A DNA stretch of 64,000 nt from Apus apus (GCF_020740795.1 NC_067283.1:109603706-109667705); one strand, 5' to 3'. Shown: positions 10,501 through 25,100, counted from the first letter of the stretch. Notes: a model not told the origin generated them from the letters alone. Made by a program: numbers and translations.

Positions 10501-13164
10501 TAGGTAGGTGTTGCCCCCAGATTGGGCTGTTGTATTTTGTTTCTTCATCTTCAGTGCAGAAAACTGCAGTAGCTGTCTAGGAAATCTCAAGTAGCAAGTG
10601 AGGGTCATGGGGAGTAAGTAGTTCTCCTGCATGCAATACAGTCCATACTTCATCTGAAAATGTATTAAAGGGTTATGTAAGTCATGTATAAGTTAAGTCA
10701 CTTCAGTATCAGATTTACCTATTGTGTCTTTCACATTATTTCATTAACACTTTCTACTTCCTCAGCAGTCTTTTATAGCCAGTCTACAACATAATGCACT
10801 TTGGTATTATGGCTGCCTGAACAGTCAATGTCTCTAATAATGTCCATTCTGGGTCTGTATTTTTCAGTCCTGTAATGTGGTTTTGTAACTTCTAAGTGAC
10901 TTGTTCTGTGGGGCTCAGTAAATGGGGTTGAAGAAGAAAAAACCTGATTTTTTTAATCAAGGATGCATTTAGAGAGAAAAGCTTTTCAGAGCTACTGCAT
11001 GGATTAATAGTATTTGGCCCTTTATTTTCTGAATTTTGAGTAATCCTAAATAGTCAGGCTAAGAAATTTAAAACCGGTATTACTTTCCAGTTGCCATCTA
11101 TTTTCCTGTTAACACATCCCCTTTAAAGCTTGCTCTTACCTTGTAACCACCTTAAAAGCTATCCCTTTGTTTTGAGTAGCTCAGTGAGAGAATGAGATTT
11201 GTTTAGGAACAGAGAGCACTGAAACATGCCAGTTGTTTTAAAACATTTTTATTGTTGTTCATTTAACTGATTTGGGACCTGAAAGTCTCATTTAGCCCTG
11301 TATTTGTAGTTGGTGTTAAAGTGAACTTTACCAAGATTGGCAACATATCTGTGCAGGCACTCCTTGGTTTGAAGGCAGCTAAACTCACCCTTTTTTGAAA
11401 GCAGCTTTCACAACTTGTTTTCTCTTACATTGGTTGAGTCTAATGCAGTTGGTGCTTTCTTGGTTTTTATTTTAGGAGCAAGAGACTTAGCATTTCCTCA
11501 TGTCGCTCCACAGCCAGCAGTTCCAAAGAGTTGTTGTGTTGAGCAGTTGTTTTGGAAACCATGTAATGGAAGTGGTGGCTTAACCTGACAACTTCAGCTT
11601 CACGTATAACAGCATATAGTGTATCTCCACCAGAACATACCTGCTGGCTGGTTCATCTTGGGCATTTCCTTCTGAATGTTCCCCTCAAGATATGGCCTTG
11701 GGCTTCTCTTATGTGGTAGAAATTTAATAGTTGCGGTTGCCCTTATAGTGGGATGTTTTTAACATGCATTGGTGTTGAGTTTTGCTGTATGAAACCCAGA
11801 GCTTTGGTTGGCTGTGCAGCTTTATGTTAACAGCAGTGTGGTTTTCTTAACACTGTTCCTGGAAATACGATGAAACACACGCAGGTGGCCTTATGTACAG
11901 TGGTATAAACCGATCTCTGCCATGATTGCACAACATCTTGTTCATGTCATTGAGTTTTCAGTTCTTTGTCTGAAGTTACAGTGAAAAGGTATCTGGAAGA
12001 TGCTCCTTCTGCTAACTTGTGTTTCTTCATTCCTGGGTTGGATGCTACAACTTAGAAAATTTGAAGTGCATTCAGAAAAAGCTGGATTTCCTTGGCTGGT
12101 GGTGCTGGGAGAGCAGCAAAAATTTACAGCAGAGGCACTTCAGGTTTGAGCAGCAAGTGGAGTTTTAATATAGAAGGCCTCTGTTTTTCTGTGGCACATA
12201 CTGCTGGTGTGCCTAGGTAGAGACTGTTCTGGGTGGTGGCTGCCTGACCTTTGCTGAGTGACACCAGGTGCTCTTTCTGGATATACGGTTCCTGGAGCTC
12301 CTGTTCGAGGAGCAGGGAGATCACTGGGAAGAAAGGGGTACAGATCTCAATGATGCCCCTTAAAGATGTAAAGCTACAGTGTGAGTCCTCTGCATAGCTT
12401 TGGAGGAAACTAAGCTGGGTTTCAGTTGTTAGTTCCTTCCCCTCCAGCATTCCTATAGGATTGCAGCCAAAGGAAGGTGTGCAGGGGACAAAGGGCCAAA
12501 ATACCTGATTTGATTTTAACTGCTTTCTCTGGCAGTCAAGAAAAATAAATAACTTTCCAATGGATGTTTTGGGCAGGACAGGCAGAATTTCTAAAGTCAG
12601 AAGTCTCTATTGTATAAAGGGCTGTTAATACGTGGTGACACACCTGTGTCCTCCAGCCAACTTGTATGAACAAATCCCTGCCACCAGTAACTGGTCACTT
12701 AGGTTTTTTTGTTTATCTGAAAACAGGGACAGCCTTGTAGCCCTGAAGGGATTGTGCTTTCCTATCAAAGCACACAGTGGTGAGAAAGTCTTTTCTGCTC
12801 TCAGAAACAGCTTCAGTCAAACTATCAAAACTGTGTATGTATCCTGTAAACACTGCTTTCTTGGAAATGCTGCCTGAAAGAGGACACCTTTCATGTTACG
12901 AAGATGCCTGTTGCTGTTCAGTAACTACAGTTGGTGTTGATATGGTGAGAGATTACAGATGTCTTTTCTACTTTTAAATGCTGTGCTGAGAGGTGTTAGC
13001 TGAAACTTCACTGTTTCAGCTGTTCAGAGGTTTTTTCCCCCTGTTTTCCTGTGGAGTTGCAATGTAGTGACTGACTGCAAAGACCTGATCCGTTTTCACA
13101 TTTATTTTGGCAAAAATTGCTTTCCTAGCAAATGTGAAAACAGGTCACGATAAATGATATTTTT

Positions 13165-13198
<34 letters not shown>

Positions 13199-16100
13199 TG
13201 AAGAATGTGTATTCTTGCAGTTGTCTTCAGTTCCTTCTGATGGTAGCCTCTTGATAGCTGCATGAGTGTGTTTACATGACCTTTCTGTTGAGAACCTCAA
13301 GGATACCATCACCTGCTGTTACTTCATTTCACACATGTGCAGCTGTATGTGGTGTATGAAAAACTTCAGGCATTGGTTTTGATTGCTGTGGAACCTTTCC
13401 TTCTGGCAGAAGACACCTCTGAGTCTCCTCTTGGAGCCTATACCATTAACTTCATTGTTGGATCATAGCATTGCTTTTCTTTCAAGGCAAAAAGAGAGTA
13501 CTAAATGATTGAGGGTATTTTTAGGCTGTGAAAAAGTATAAGTAAATTGCAGCAACCAGAAGTGAAAAATAAATACCCTTCTCTACAGCTTTCAAACTGT
13601 TTCAGACAATTCCCATGTCCATTTACTGTCACTTCCTTACATGAGTTTATAACTGCCCCAAACTGTTTCATGCTTGATGCCATGTGGCTCCTCATTATAC
13701 AGGTCTGTAGCTATGACAGTTGTTTCACATTTACTTTCTGCTTTTTTTTGTACTAGCATCAGTCATTTCCAGTATTAAACCTACAAAATCAGTACCATAA
13801 TACTGGTTTTGTTGGTTTTGGAGTTCTAATTTTTCTGGCTGTCAGGAGACATTTGCTGCCGTGAAAAGCCTATATTAAAAATATATATAAATATATAAAT
13901 ATTAAAAATTCTGCAAAATTGATCAAATATGGGAAATTGATGTTTGTTCCAAGTGGAACAGGTTCTTGCCGTAACTTATTTGGAAGGAAACAGGAATCAT
14001 AGAATCATAGAATCCTTAAGGTTAGAAGGGACCTTAAACGTAATCAGATTCCAGCCTCTCTGCCACGAGTAGGGATACCTCACACTAGACCAGGCTTCAC
14101 AAAGCCTCATCCAGCCTGGCCTTGAACACTTCCAGGAAGGGGGCTTTCAAAACTTCCATGGGCAACCTATTCCAGTGCGTTATTACTCATGGTGAAGAAT
14201 TTATTCCTGATGTCTAACCTAAATCTACCCTTTCAATTTAAAACCATCCCCCCTCATCCTATCACTACACACCCTTGTAAAAGGACCCTCTCCATCTTTC
14301 CTGTAGGCCCCTTTCAGGTACTGGAAGGTTGCTATAAGGTCTCCCTGGCGTCTACTCTTCAGGCTGAACAGCCCCAACTCCCTTAGCCTGTCTTCATAGC
14401 AGAGGTGCTCCAGGCCCTTGATCATCTTTGTGGCCCTTCTCTGGACCTTCTCCAACAGCTCCCTGTCTTTCCTGTGCTGAGGAGGGCTCCAGAACTGTAC
14501 ACAGTACTGCAAGTGGGGTCTGACCAGAGCAAAGCAGAGTGGGAGAATCACCTCCCTGACCCTGCTGGCCACACTTCTTTTGATGTAGCCCAGGATGCAG
14601 TTGGCTCTCTGGGCTCCAGCGCACACTGGCAGCTCGTGTCAAGCTTCTTATCTACTACCACCCCCATGTTCTTCTCCTCAGGACTGCTCTCTATCCATTC
14701 TCCCCCCCAGCCTGTATTTGTGCCTGGGTTTGTGCCGACCCACGTGCAGGACCTTGTACTTGGCCTTGTTGAACTTCATGAGGTTGGCACTGGCCCACCT
14801 CTCCAGCCTGTCAGGGTCCTTTTGGATGGCATCCCTTCCCTCTAGTGTGTCAACCACACCACACAGCTTGGTATCATCAGCGAACTTGCTGAGCATACAC
14901 TCACTCCCACTGTTCGTGTCACTAACAAAGATGTTGAACACCACTGGTCCCAATACTGACCCCTGGGGAACACCACTTGTCACTTGCCTCCACTTGACAC
15001 TGAGCCATTGACCACAACTCTCTGGGTGTGTCCATCTGTCCAATCCATATCTTATCAGTTTTGGAGACCAGGATGTTGTGTAGGACAGTGTTGAATGCTT
15101 GGTACTATGGCCACTGTAATGGCCTAGTTAACTTCTGTGGATGCTGTCACAGGGAATGAACCTTGTCACAGTTTGACTCAGGATTGGCAATTAAACCAGC
15201 GAGGATAATGTTTTCGATCTGCTCCCCCTCCCACTCAGGTAGAGAAGGAGAGAGAGAATTAAGAGAAAGAGACTTTCTGGAATGAAAACTAAACTGGGCA
15301 GTTTTAATTAAATTCTAATGATAAAAGAAAATATGTACACAATTAAAAGAGGGAAAAAAAAAAATCAGCAAAAGGAAAATTGACATCATCCTAGCTCAAA
15401 CCACGACAAGCCTGAAGTTATTTTACACTGCTTTGAGGAGGTATGGATGTCCTTGTGTTGACTAATCCTGTTACTAGGAGGAAGGTTGATTAATGTTTTA
15501 GCGTACAGCACTGTCAGGGGTCATTGCAGTCATGGTCAAGTGTAAAGGGGCTACTGGAACTTGTTAGTATTTGTGGAGGTTGGTTTTTGTTTACTTTTTT
15601 TTAGATGTTTATGAATTTGCGTATGAACTGTATTATATTTGCATAAGCTTGCTAGCCAAGTTACTCCTGAGTTAATTTCTTGTCAGGTGAAATCTGCTGG
15701 AAACTCCCCATTCAGGTGACTGGAGGATACTCTTCAGGCAGGGTCTCCATCTCTGACAAATGCTAACTGAATCTTCAGAGCAGTAGTGAAAAAAAACCCA
15801 ACAACCCTGTAATCAAATTGACTGGTAGCAATGCTGTTTGTGGCATACAAAAGTAGAAATTGTGTTTCTAACAGTTTGACTTTAAAAACAAATGTAATTA
15901 TTAGTGACAGAATATCCAAATACATAAAACCAAAACATTTAATGCATTCTAAGTCTCTAAAGGAATTAAATGGTAAATATGTGCCTTCTCAAAGAGTAGA
16001 GCTAGCAGTATTTTACAGCAAGCTTAGGAAAGCCTAAAACCTCCCATTAGCAACACTTCTGCCATCCTGAATGTAAACTTAGAGCAAAGAGAAATGCTCC

Positions 16101-19100
16101 TGCTATTGAAATGTATCATCTTTATCTTTTCCCCTAGAATCTGCATAAGCATGTGATGAGAACAACGAAAAAGAAAAGCACTTCCTTTACTTACGATAAA
16201 TTGTATGCCATGGATCACTGTCTAAATAAGATTGCATGAAAAGAAAAGTAGAAATCTGCTATGTTTTGTTGTATTCCAGGTGTTCATTTATTAAATTAAA
16301 AGATCTGTCAGTACTTAGATATAATTACAGAGAAGACTTCAGTGATGGAGGAGAAAGTGTAGTCAGGTGGAGTAACAGTATTTTCTGGATGTGCAACTAT
16401 TGTGTGCATCTGCCCCATCTAGTAACTGCTGCTTGAGAAAGAAGCTAATCGCCCCAGATGCTGCTGTTGCAGTCTCAATTTGTGTGTGCTAGATAAATGG
16501 CAATATGTTAATGTTACAGAATCTTATACCAAGTTTTGTGTTGTCTTGCAATTTTCTCTTATGCTTTTAGATGTGAAGGATGACAAGCTATTTCTAAACT
16601 TGTGGTTATAGCTTGATTTTATTAAAAAAAACCTAAACAACAAAAAACAAACAGCTCATTGAGTTTGTGGCTTTTGCTGATGTATTCATTTAAACTCAAA
16701 CAGAAGCAGTGTGTTGGGCTGTACTATAGAGCAATATTTTGACAGCTTCCAGACTTAACCCGGTAGTATAAAGACTGTTCCATTGATGAAGGCTTGTTTT
16801 ACACTGGGAAATATCCTAAGTGTTGAAAGAAGATCTGAGATTCTTTAGGAACTGGATAACTTGTAAGAAAGTTTAATGCGGGTCTCCAAAATGGCATTCT
16901 CCTGTATCTTTCCCCTTTCTTTTATGCAAAAGGCCTTTGTTAAATGAGGTGATCGAAGATGGTGGTTTTAGTGGTGGACTCTTCAGCAGCTGCTGCAGAA
17001 AGTAAAGGAGGTGAGGCACCACCTTCAGTAGAGTGTGCCATAGCTTTCTTGAAGGATCCAAAGCCCTTCAGAGCAGGAATCCAGCTAGCATTTTGTATTT
17101 GTGACCCTGATGGAAAGTCTGGATTTTCCAGAGCCTAGCCCCTAGGGTCTGGGGGAGGAGGAGGAGGAATGGGTAGCCTAATGGATAAGACTGTGTTGTG
17201 GCATCTGCTTGATTCTCTTTAGGGTGATTACCATTTGAAAGCTGTAGTAAAAATACTCATTGTTTGGTAACTGTTCGCAGTAATGGCTGATGGGATGCCT
17301 GACAGGATGCGAGGAAGGTTGCAGGAGTTAAATTGTGCTGGGCTGAAGAAGCTGTAGGTTTGAAAGGAAAACAAAAAAAAGGACCACAAAAAAAAGGCAG
17401 AAAAGTCCGTTTGGGTTTTGTTGTGGTTTTTTTGGTTGGTTGTTTTTTTCCCCTCTCTACTGGAATGTCCCTGTTTGGCTACAAGCTGCTCTGATTAAAA
17501 CCATGCATTTTAATGCCTTTGGACAGACCCTGGGACAGAGGGACACCTGTAAGTTTGTGCAGAATGCGAAAGCGTGTAGAGGCAGCCACATCTGATAGCG
17601 GTGATTAATTTTGCAGGTTGAAGAAATGCTTAAAGAAGTTGCTGTTAAAGTAACCCCAGTGTGTGTGTGTGGAGTCAAGTTTTTCTCTTGATTTTAAGAA
17701 TTGCTTTCTGTCATAAAATGAAGAGTAAAGCTGATATACTCTCAGTTCTTAAATTTGTTGGCAGCTGTTCCTTGGAGTAAGAAACCAAATATTACATTAT
17801 TTTATCAGTGTGGTCTAGTTATTTCTTCCACAGAAGCATAAGAAAGCCATAATATCACTGAATTTCTAACAGTCTGGATGTTTTTTCTCCAACAGGAACT
17901 GTTCTTATCAGAAGCAGTAATGGCCAGCTAATGCTAGTATCCCAACAAGCAGTATCACAAGCACAGAGTCAGCCACAAAATAACACAAGCGTGAGACCAT
18001 CTGTACCGACCAGCACACCTACAATCAGGATATGTGCTGTGCAGGTAACTTCTCTCATAGCTTTATGTTATGTAGTTATAACAGGGTTTTTAAATAAGTT
18101 ATGGAGGGTTAAATAAGCATTTGAATAGCATGATTGTGTTTAGTTTTGCATATAAACATCACTATGTGCTTTGCTTTCTCAGTTTGAAAAAACTGCTAGC
18201 CATTATATGTGGTATAGTTCAAATTAAGGAATTCCTCTATGATAATGTAAAAGATGTTCAGAAGAGAAACAAAAACAACCCAAAATAAAAAGCTTATCTA
18301 AATGACTACTGCTAGTAACTGCAACCTTGTGATCCTCTGGTAGAATACTTCTCTGAAGCTGAGTGAAGCTGAGGACCTCTCCCATGTCCCCAGGATGTTT
18401 GTCTTTCCTTGAGCTCTGCTGGCTTTTTGCTTCCATCTCTTTTAATGTGGTCAGCATGCAGGAGTTAAGAATGGGTACAAAAAGAGTAACCATCAGCATA
18501 GATCCTGCCAACAACCTCATCCTTTAACCATTTTGTTGTGATTGAACTTTGTGTCTAAATGACTCTGATTCTGTTCTGGAGTATTAAACTGGTAGACAAA
18601 TAGTTTTGTTGAACAGCGTTTAAACTACATGGGCAACGTGATTGATGCCTGCATTGTTACTGTAAGAGTGCATGTCTTGGCTTATACTGGACAAGAGCAA
18701 GTACAAACTTCAGTGTCTCTTTTGTTATTGACTTGTCTGACAACTGTTCTCTGCACACGTATAATTTATTTTTTTTCTCCGAAGAACTCTGGCACCCAGA
18801 TACTACAGAAAGTTGCAGCTACTCCTGTGAAAACGTTATCTCAAACAGCAAATGCTGTAGCTTCTACTGTTCAGCCACGTACTATAGTACAGGTACGTGG
18901 CAAGCTTTATGGTGTGGTGGAATAAGTGACAGAAAACTGAAGAAAATATGGATACATTCTTGTTATTTCTAACTGTTTTTTATTAAGCTTGGTAACTTTT
19001 GTCCTCACAATAAATCCTTTCCTAAATGTCTTTTTTTTTTAAATGCATAATTTAATTATGCTTCTGCCAGTGCATGTCAGGTCATCTCCTCTCACTACAG

Positions 19101-22100
19101 CAGAAAGCACATGAATAATGGGTAAAATAAATAGTTCAGAGAGCCATTTGGAGTGCCTTTGTACCCTGTGACAGAGCTCCTTCAAGCTCTTGCTGAAGCT
19201 TTTCTGGGAGATGGAGACTTCCTAATGCTCTCTTCTGTTGGAGTTTCCTGATTCCTTAAGGGGAAAAGAAGTATACCTGAGATACAATTGAGGGGAAAAT
19301 GAGCTGTCTGCACCAGTCAAACTGTTTTCCATGTTTTACCTGACTGAGAAGTGAAGGAAGGATGTAGCTGAAGACCTCAGTTCACTAATTGAGTTTGGCA
19401 GAAAGGTTCCACAGACATGACTGTATATAGACAGTGGTTGGAAATGCCTCATTATTTTTAGGTAGTGTTTTTGTCTTATTTCCTAGGTCTTATCTTTTTC
19501 CAGAGAAAAATGTTATAGGAATTGTCTGAAGAGGTTCTTGCCACTTGTTGAGTGTAGGCTTCTCCTAGATACACAGTTCATCTTCTGTTCTTGGGGACCA
19601 GAGTTCTGGATAAGCATGTGTGATGAAAAGAGAAGTACTTCTTTCTGCAGCTAAAATATTCTGTTCTCATAATCTGGAGGATAAATTGGGAAGTCTGGCT
19701 TGCACATATCTTGTGAACAACAGCTTGAAAGAGACTGGGCTGTAGCAGTTGACCAAGCACTCACTGAATGAGCAGGATCAGTCATTTAGAAAAATATGCT
19801 GGATGTATGTTCTTGACCTTGAGGGTGTTTGAAGAGTTGGGGGATATGTTTGCTGACAGCAGTAGCTAACAGTCTCACTTACAAATTTGTTCTCCTGCTG
19901 TTTTTCTGTATCAGTAAATGAAAACTACACACAGCTCTGTCTTTGATCTTTTTTTCTCTTCATTCTCACTGCAGATGAATAACGTTGGGGCTAAAGGGAA
20001 AAACCCAGAGGTCTCTCTTAGTATTTTTTCTTGTTAGAATAGAAGCAACATGTGCTTTGTGTCTGAGAACATTAATGGGTATTCCTTGTCCACTTTTACT
20101 TTGGAATACTAACTTACAAACCATGGGCTTGTGATCTCTGCGTAGAGATCTTTAGGATATAAAAGCAATAGTAATCTACTATACTGCCTTTGCACTGGGG
20201 AGAAGAGATGAAGGTTAAGATTTCTTTGGTCTAATGGATGAAGCTGCCTGCATCCTCACACTCTCATTTGGGTAAACATTGAGATTTGTCATGCTACTAA
20301 CTATTCCTTTTTAAACTTATATCTAGTTCTTCTGGACTTTGTTAGTTCACTTTTTATGTAGTCAATTTAAATTGCGTTTGTCTGAGATATTTCAAGAGGT
20401 AGGCATGGAGTATTTTTTATAAACTGTATTTTTTTCAATTGTAGAAACTTGAACACTTGTAATGAGCCATAGAGTTGGATTTAAACAATATGAATGATGA
20501 CTAGGAAAAGTTAGTACAGTTGTTTTATTTGGAATGGCTTCCTTGGAGCCCCTCTGTTTTGCAGAGGATTCCACAGCTCTCTGTACAAGCTCCTTGTACA
20601 ATAAAGAGTAACTAGGTGCAATATAGATACAACCTGCCATCACAGGACCACTTAACTCCTCACCCTGGGGTGGACAGGAGAAGAGTGCTGACAAGGCAGT
20701 CCAAGCGTAACGTTGCAGAAACTTTCTGGGGAAAGAAAGGAAGAGCCCTTGGGTCTGATTTCCTTGGCAGTGGTCATTCATCAGTCCTAACAGAACTTGC
20801 TGATGTTAGTCTTGAGAATTTTTTGAGGTCACAGGAGAGGAGTGTTGGTGTGGTAGCATGATAGTCATCACAAAAAGTGGGAGATGGTGGAGTGGAAATA
20901 ATACTTGGCTTGGTTGTGTATCTCCTATACTGTGGTGAGTACAACTTGAACACTGCTGGCTACAAAACTCTGGTTATTGACTCTAGAATTATTCTCCTCA
21001 TCTACAAAAACATTTCTATTTGTTGTCATTCCTGAATGTTTAAGCTCTGAGGTTAGACAAAATATCTGCGCGTTTATTTTTTACCTTCTTCCCAGATGGG
21101 GTAATGAAGCTGCAAAGCATCTAATTAGCATCATGCTGGGGCATTTTCATTTAGATGCAGAGCACTTCTCTTGAAATTACTTCAAAATATGCAGGATTAA
21201 TGCCATTTTTTTTTGTGGAAACTGTTTCCATTGCTCAAAGTGAGAATGAGAATTGTCAGTAGTGAAAAGGTTGAGGGCAGGTGACAGAAGTTAATTCCCA
21301 TATAGTCATCTTCTTGGGAAAAGGGTCCAGCAGACTTCCTGTTGTTCCCTCCCTGGGTTGTCGTTCTGGTCTTGATGTGTAAACATGTTGAAATTTGCAA
21401 AAGATCAGCTCCCACAAACCTCATGTTTTCAGCTTTTAAAAGCCCAGGGCATTGCAGCTTGACAGATTTGTACTCTGTCCCCTTTGGTCTTCCTCCCGTC
21501 CATCTGTTTGTGGGATTCATGTGCCCAGTTTGCCTCCCTGTGGTCTTAGAACTGTTGAGCTTCATCCTTGGAAGAGGCAGTGGTGGTGGCAGAGATCCTG
21601 CAGAGAGCTATTAAAGTGTTACCAACAGTGGGAGCCTAAGCTGGGAAGTTTTTCTGGTAGCTGTCTGCTCCTTTCATGTCAAGCTGGCAGCAGCTTATTG
21701 GGGGAGGGGGATGACACACACACACACACCCAGGAAAAAAAAATAATTTAGAAATAAATTACAAAAGTGGCATTGCTTTCTTTGCTTTAGCTTTAAATGT
21801 TTGTTCATTAATTTTCCCTATCCTGAAAGACTCTAAGACCTAAAAGCTCTTTGATATTCTACATTATGTCCATCCAAATGATTACATTTTGTTTTATCCA
21901 TGGTAGGGTAAGTTGGACTCTTGTGCTGCTGTCTTATCACTAATGCAATTAGCAAGTATTAATTTGTGATTATTGGAGTAAACTACAGTGTTTAAGTGTG
22001 CTAAGTCATTGAAAGCAATGGAGTTGCTCAGATCAGAATTTGGCCTACAAAACCAGACTTTCCCTTTTTCTAGGGAGGTTGGAGGAAAAATGACACGCAA

Positions 22101-25100
22101 TTTCAGGTTTCAAATGTTAACCTGAAACTCTTGTTTTTCTGTAAGCTGTGGGTTCCATCTAGCTTTTTAGTTTTCAAGTTGAAAAATCAGAAGTAGTGGG
22201 TTTTGTAAAAGCAGTGTCTTTTACTCATACGGTCTGCTGCTCTATCAGAAGAATTGTGTTGGGATTTTTGGCTGTGTGGGTTTTGTTCCTTTTTTTTCTT
22301 TTTCCCCACTTCAAAATCTGAAGTAGAAATACTTCAGTTTTTAGTAGGTTTCCTCTGGAAACTACTATTAGCATAGTTTGCAAAGGAGACTGGCAATTGT
22401 GTTCTTATTTTTTCCTAAACCTGAATTACTCTCCTGTTGCTGGAGCTTTTTAATCTATTATTAAATTCTAACAAGATTTTTTAAAGATGTCTTAAAATAA
22501 CTGAATTTTGTGAGGGTTTGTGTCTAAGCAGAGTAGAGTGAGATCCAAATTACTGCCCACAGGGAAGGAACTTCCACAGGCAGGAAGAACTTGTTAGGTG
22601 CATTTGCTCAGCTGGTTGCTTCGGCTGCCACATGGATCATCCTTCTAAAGTAGACACAATGCCTTTTGCCTACTGTGCATGTGATAGGAAGAGTAAAGGA
22701 TATTGCAACTTGGAGAGGAGCTGCAGAAGAAGAAAGGAAGTTAAATAATCACTTAAAGACATTTATCTTCAGAGTAGTATCTCCTGGCTTTGACTGTAGA
22801 GTCCTGGCAAAGTTAATCTGTTGGTTTCTTCAAGTACCTTTCTATTTTCAGTTGAAGTTGCAGGCAGTGCTTCAGTCTGGGTAAGCCTTTGTAATTTCTT
22901 CCCTCTGCCCTTGATTTAAAATCAGAATTACAGCTGTGGGGGTTCTCTCTGTTATATAGAGCCTCTCAAAATCCAAACTTCAAAGATAAAAATAATTTAT
23001 GTTTTAAATAGTAATGTGAAGTGAGGGTGCTACTTTATACACTTGCAGAATATGGTATGTTTGTCACGTTAATCTTTGGTTAAAAAGTGTTAATTTTCCT
23101 TTTCAGCCAGCAGCTGCAACAGCTAGTGTTACTACAGTTACTGCTGTAAAGCCTTTGAGTACTGGAACACCTGTAAAACTTCCAGTTACAGGACCACCTG
23201 CACAAGCTATCTCCCAAAAGGCAGTCTCTGTGAAAGCAGAGGGCACAACAGTAGCACCGACCAGCACTTCTACAGTAAGGAAAAAAAAGGCTTTAATTAA
23301 AAATTAGCATTCTGTATATTCATCAGAGGTTGGAGAGCCAATGCCACATCTAATGGTCTTCTCTTTATTTTCATGCTAGGAGATGTTAGAGAATGTGAAG
23401 AAATGTAAGAATTTTCTTGCTACGCTAATAAAATTGGCATCTAGTGGACCTCAAGCCTCTGAGATGGGGCAGAATGTGAAGAATCTGGTGCAAAATCTAT
23501 TGGTGAGACTTTTTTTAAACATTCTGCATGATTTGGGTATAATTTTTGACATTGACTTTTTCATAGTTTTTGTTCCTGGTCTTTTTAACTATTATTTTTT
23601 TAACAACTGAGGAGTTGGATTTGTGGCCGAGTGTATCTGACCCTCTTTAAGCTTACATTATAGCTCTTATTTTTAACTAGATCTCATGCTGTATTTTTTC
23701 CCTCTCACATTCCTGTTTCATTTTATGCACGCAGATAACTGACAGCAGGAGGAACTGATAGTGTCTGGCTCTGAGCTGCCTGTTTGTTTTTTTTTTTCAT
23801 ATTAGTCTTATTTTGAGTAATCAATGGCAAGAATTATTATCATGGAGGTTGCAGTGCCAGTGCCAAGTCCGTACTACTGCTTTACTCCAAGGCAGAACCG
23901 ACATACGCGTTGATAGTGAAGCTCCAGTGGAACAAGCATGATGTGATCTATGTCTTTAGACAATGGGGTGGAGAAAATAATGTGGCTGCCAACCTCTCTC
24001 TCTTTCTCCTTGCAGGTGGCTTCCATATGCCGCTTTGTGCTGTACCCCAGCACAGCTGGGTTTTCTTGAGAACAATTTCTCCTGCCACTTCTTGTCTTGG
24101 CATTTGACCACTGCTGCTGTTCTGTTGTTCCACTGTAGCAGAAGGCTGTGGGATGGTGGAAGGGAATGACTTTACTAGTGGTACCAAAGGACTTTTCAGT
24201 CTAGAAAAGAGTAGTGTAGATGAAGGTGTAATTTTAGAGAGCAGACTGTTTTAAGCAGCCTTGTAAAACTACTCGATTACTCCTCTTCTTCTGCGTTTGT
24301 GTCCCTAGTGGACTATACACCTTGATTCTGTAGGAAAATACTAGAATCATTCCTTCTTGTGCTTAGAGTACTTTAATTACTTTTTTCCTAAGAACAGTTG
24401 TTACCAAACATTAATATATCATGTAATTGTGCATTTGTTTGCTTTATGTAATATTTTAAAAATACTGCTATTCTGCCATTCAGGATGTGTATATGTTTTA
24501 AATGGAAAATAAATTGTTTCACATGCATGAAGGAAATGAGTAAATTGACAACTGTGAATTAAAATGGTCCTTAAGGCAGCACCTTATGAAGTGGGTGTCA
24601 AGCACCTTACATGCACTGAAACATAGGCCACCAAATCACTGCATCTGTATTGGTGAGACCTCAGGGACCTGTATGCACAGCTCAGTGAGATCTAACAGGC
24701 AGCAGATCAAATGACTAAATTGGAAAGGTGCTCCAAGTTCTGTTTGTCTGTGAATATACAGTCCTTAAAACCCCTTCACTGTTAGTGTAACTCCTTGAAA
24801 CTGTTGTTCTGAAGGAGAGTATGCATGAGAGGAGTAGTTTCTCTGCAGAGATGAGGCCTCATGCTGGAGTTGCTCTTGTGGTTCTATACCTTGCTGGAGG
24901 TGGTAACATTCTTGGTGACTCTGTGGCAGGGTGTCACTTGGGAGGGTGAGAAAGAGCAGCAGTGTCTGGAGCTACCCACAACTGTAGCCCTGTCCTCATA
25001 ACACTGAAGTAGAGTGAGGGGTCTCAGAAGTCCATTGCAGGTTCCTAACCTTCCCAAGCCTCTGGGTCTGTTGTTTGTGTTGGGGAAGAGCAGAAAGCAT

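Larger units (their letters stand above)
1501..17895 (+). other. TAF4B: TAF4B intron 1
   Basis: This 16.4-kb phase-1 intron runs from GTGAGT to TTTTTTCTCCAACAG. The first 500 nt or so still belong to the GC-rich promoter block. It contains a T/G-rich low-complexity stretch (2168-2247), an A-run (3519-3541), a short minus-strand CR1 tail (3935-3998), a 30-nt T-run (13167-13196), an AT-rich patch (13871-13910), a large minus-strand CR1 (13994-15108) and an LTR-like element (15164-15408). I recognise nothing in the rest. Confidence 0.9.

Noticed and set aside
13160..13200. Poly-T followed by AG as an acceptor of a hidden exon
   Set aside because: The downstream frame has no match to TAF4B and no plausible donor-bounded exon, and exon 1 joins exon 2 perfectly in phase.
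17170..17245. tRNA-like A-box (TAGCCTAATGGATAAGACTG)
   Set aside because: It resembles the start of an arginine-type tRNA, but no GGTTCGA-type B box, T-arm or closing acceptor stem follows at the right distance.
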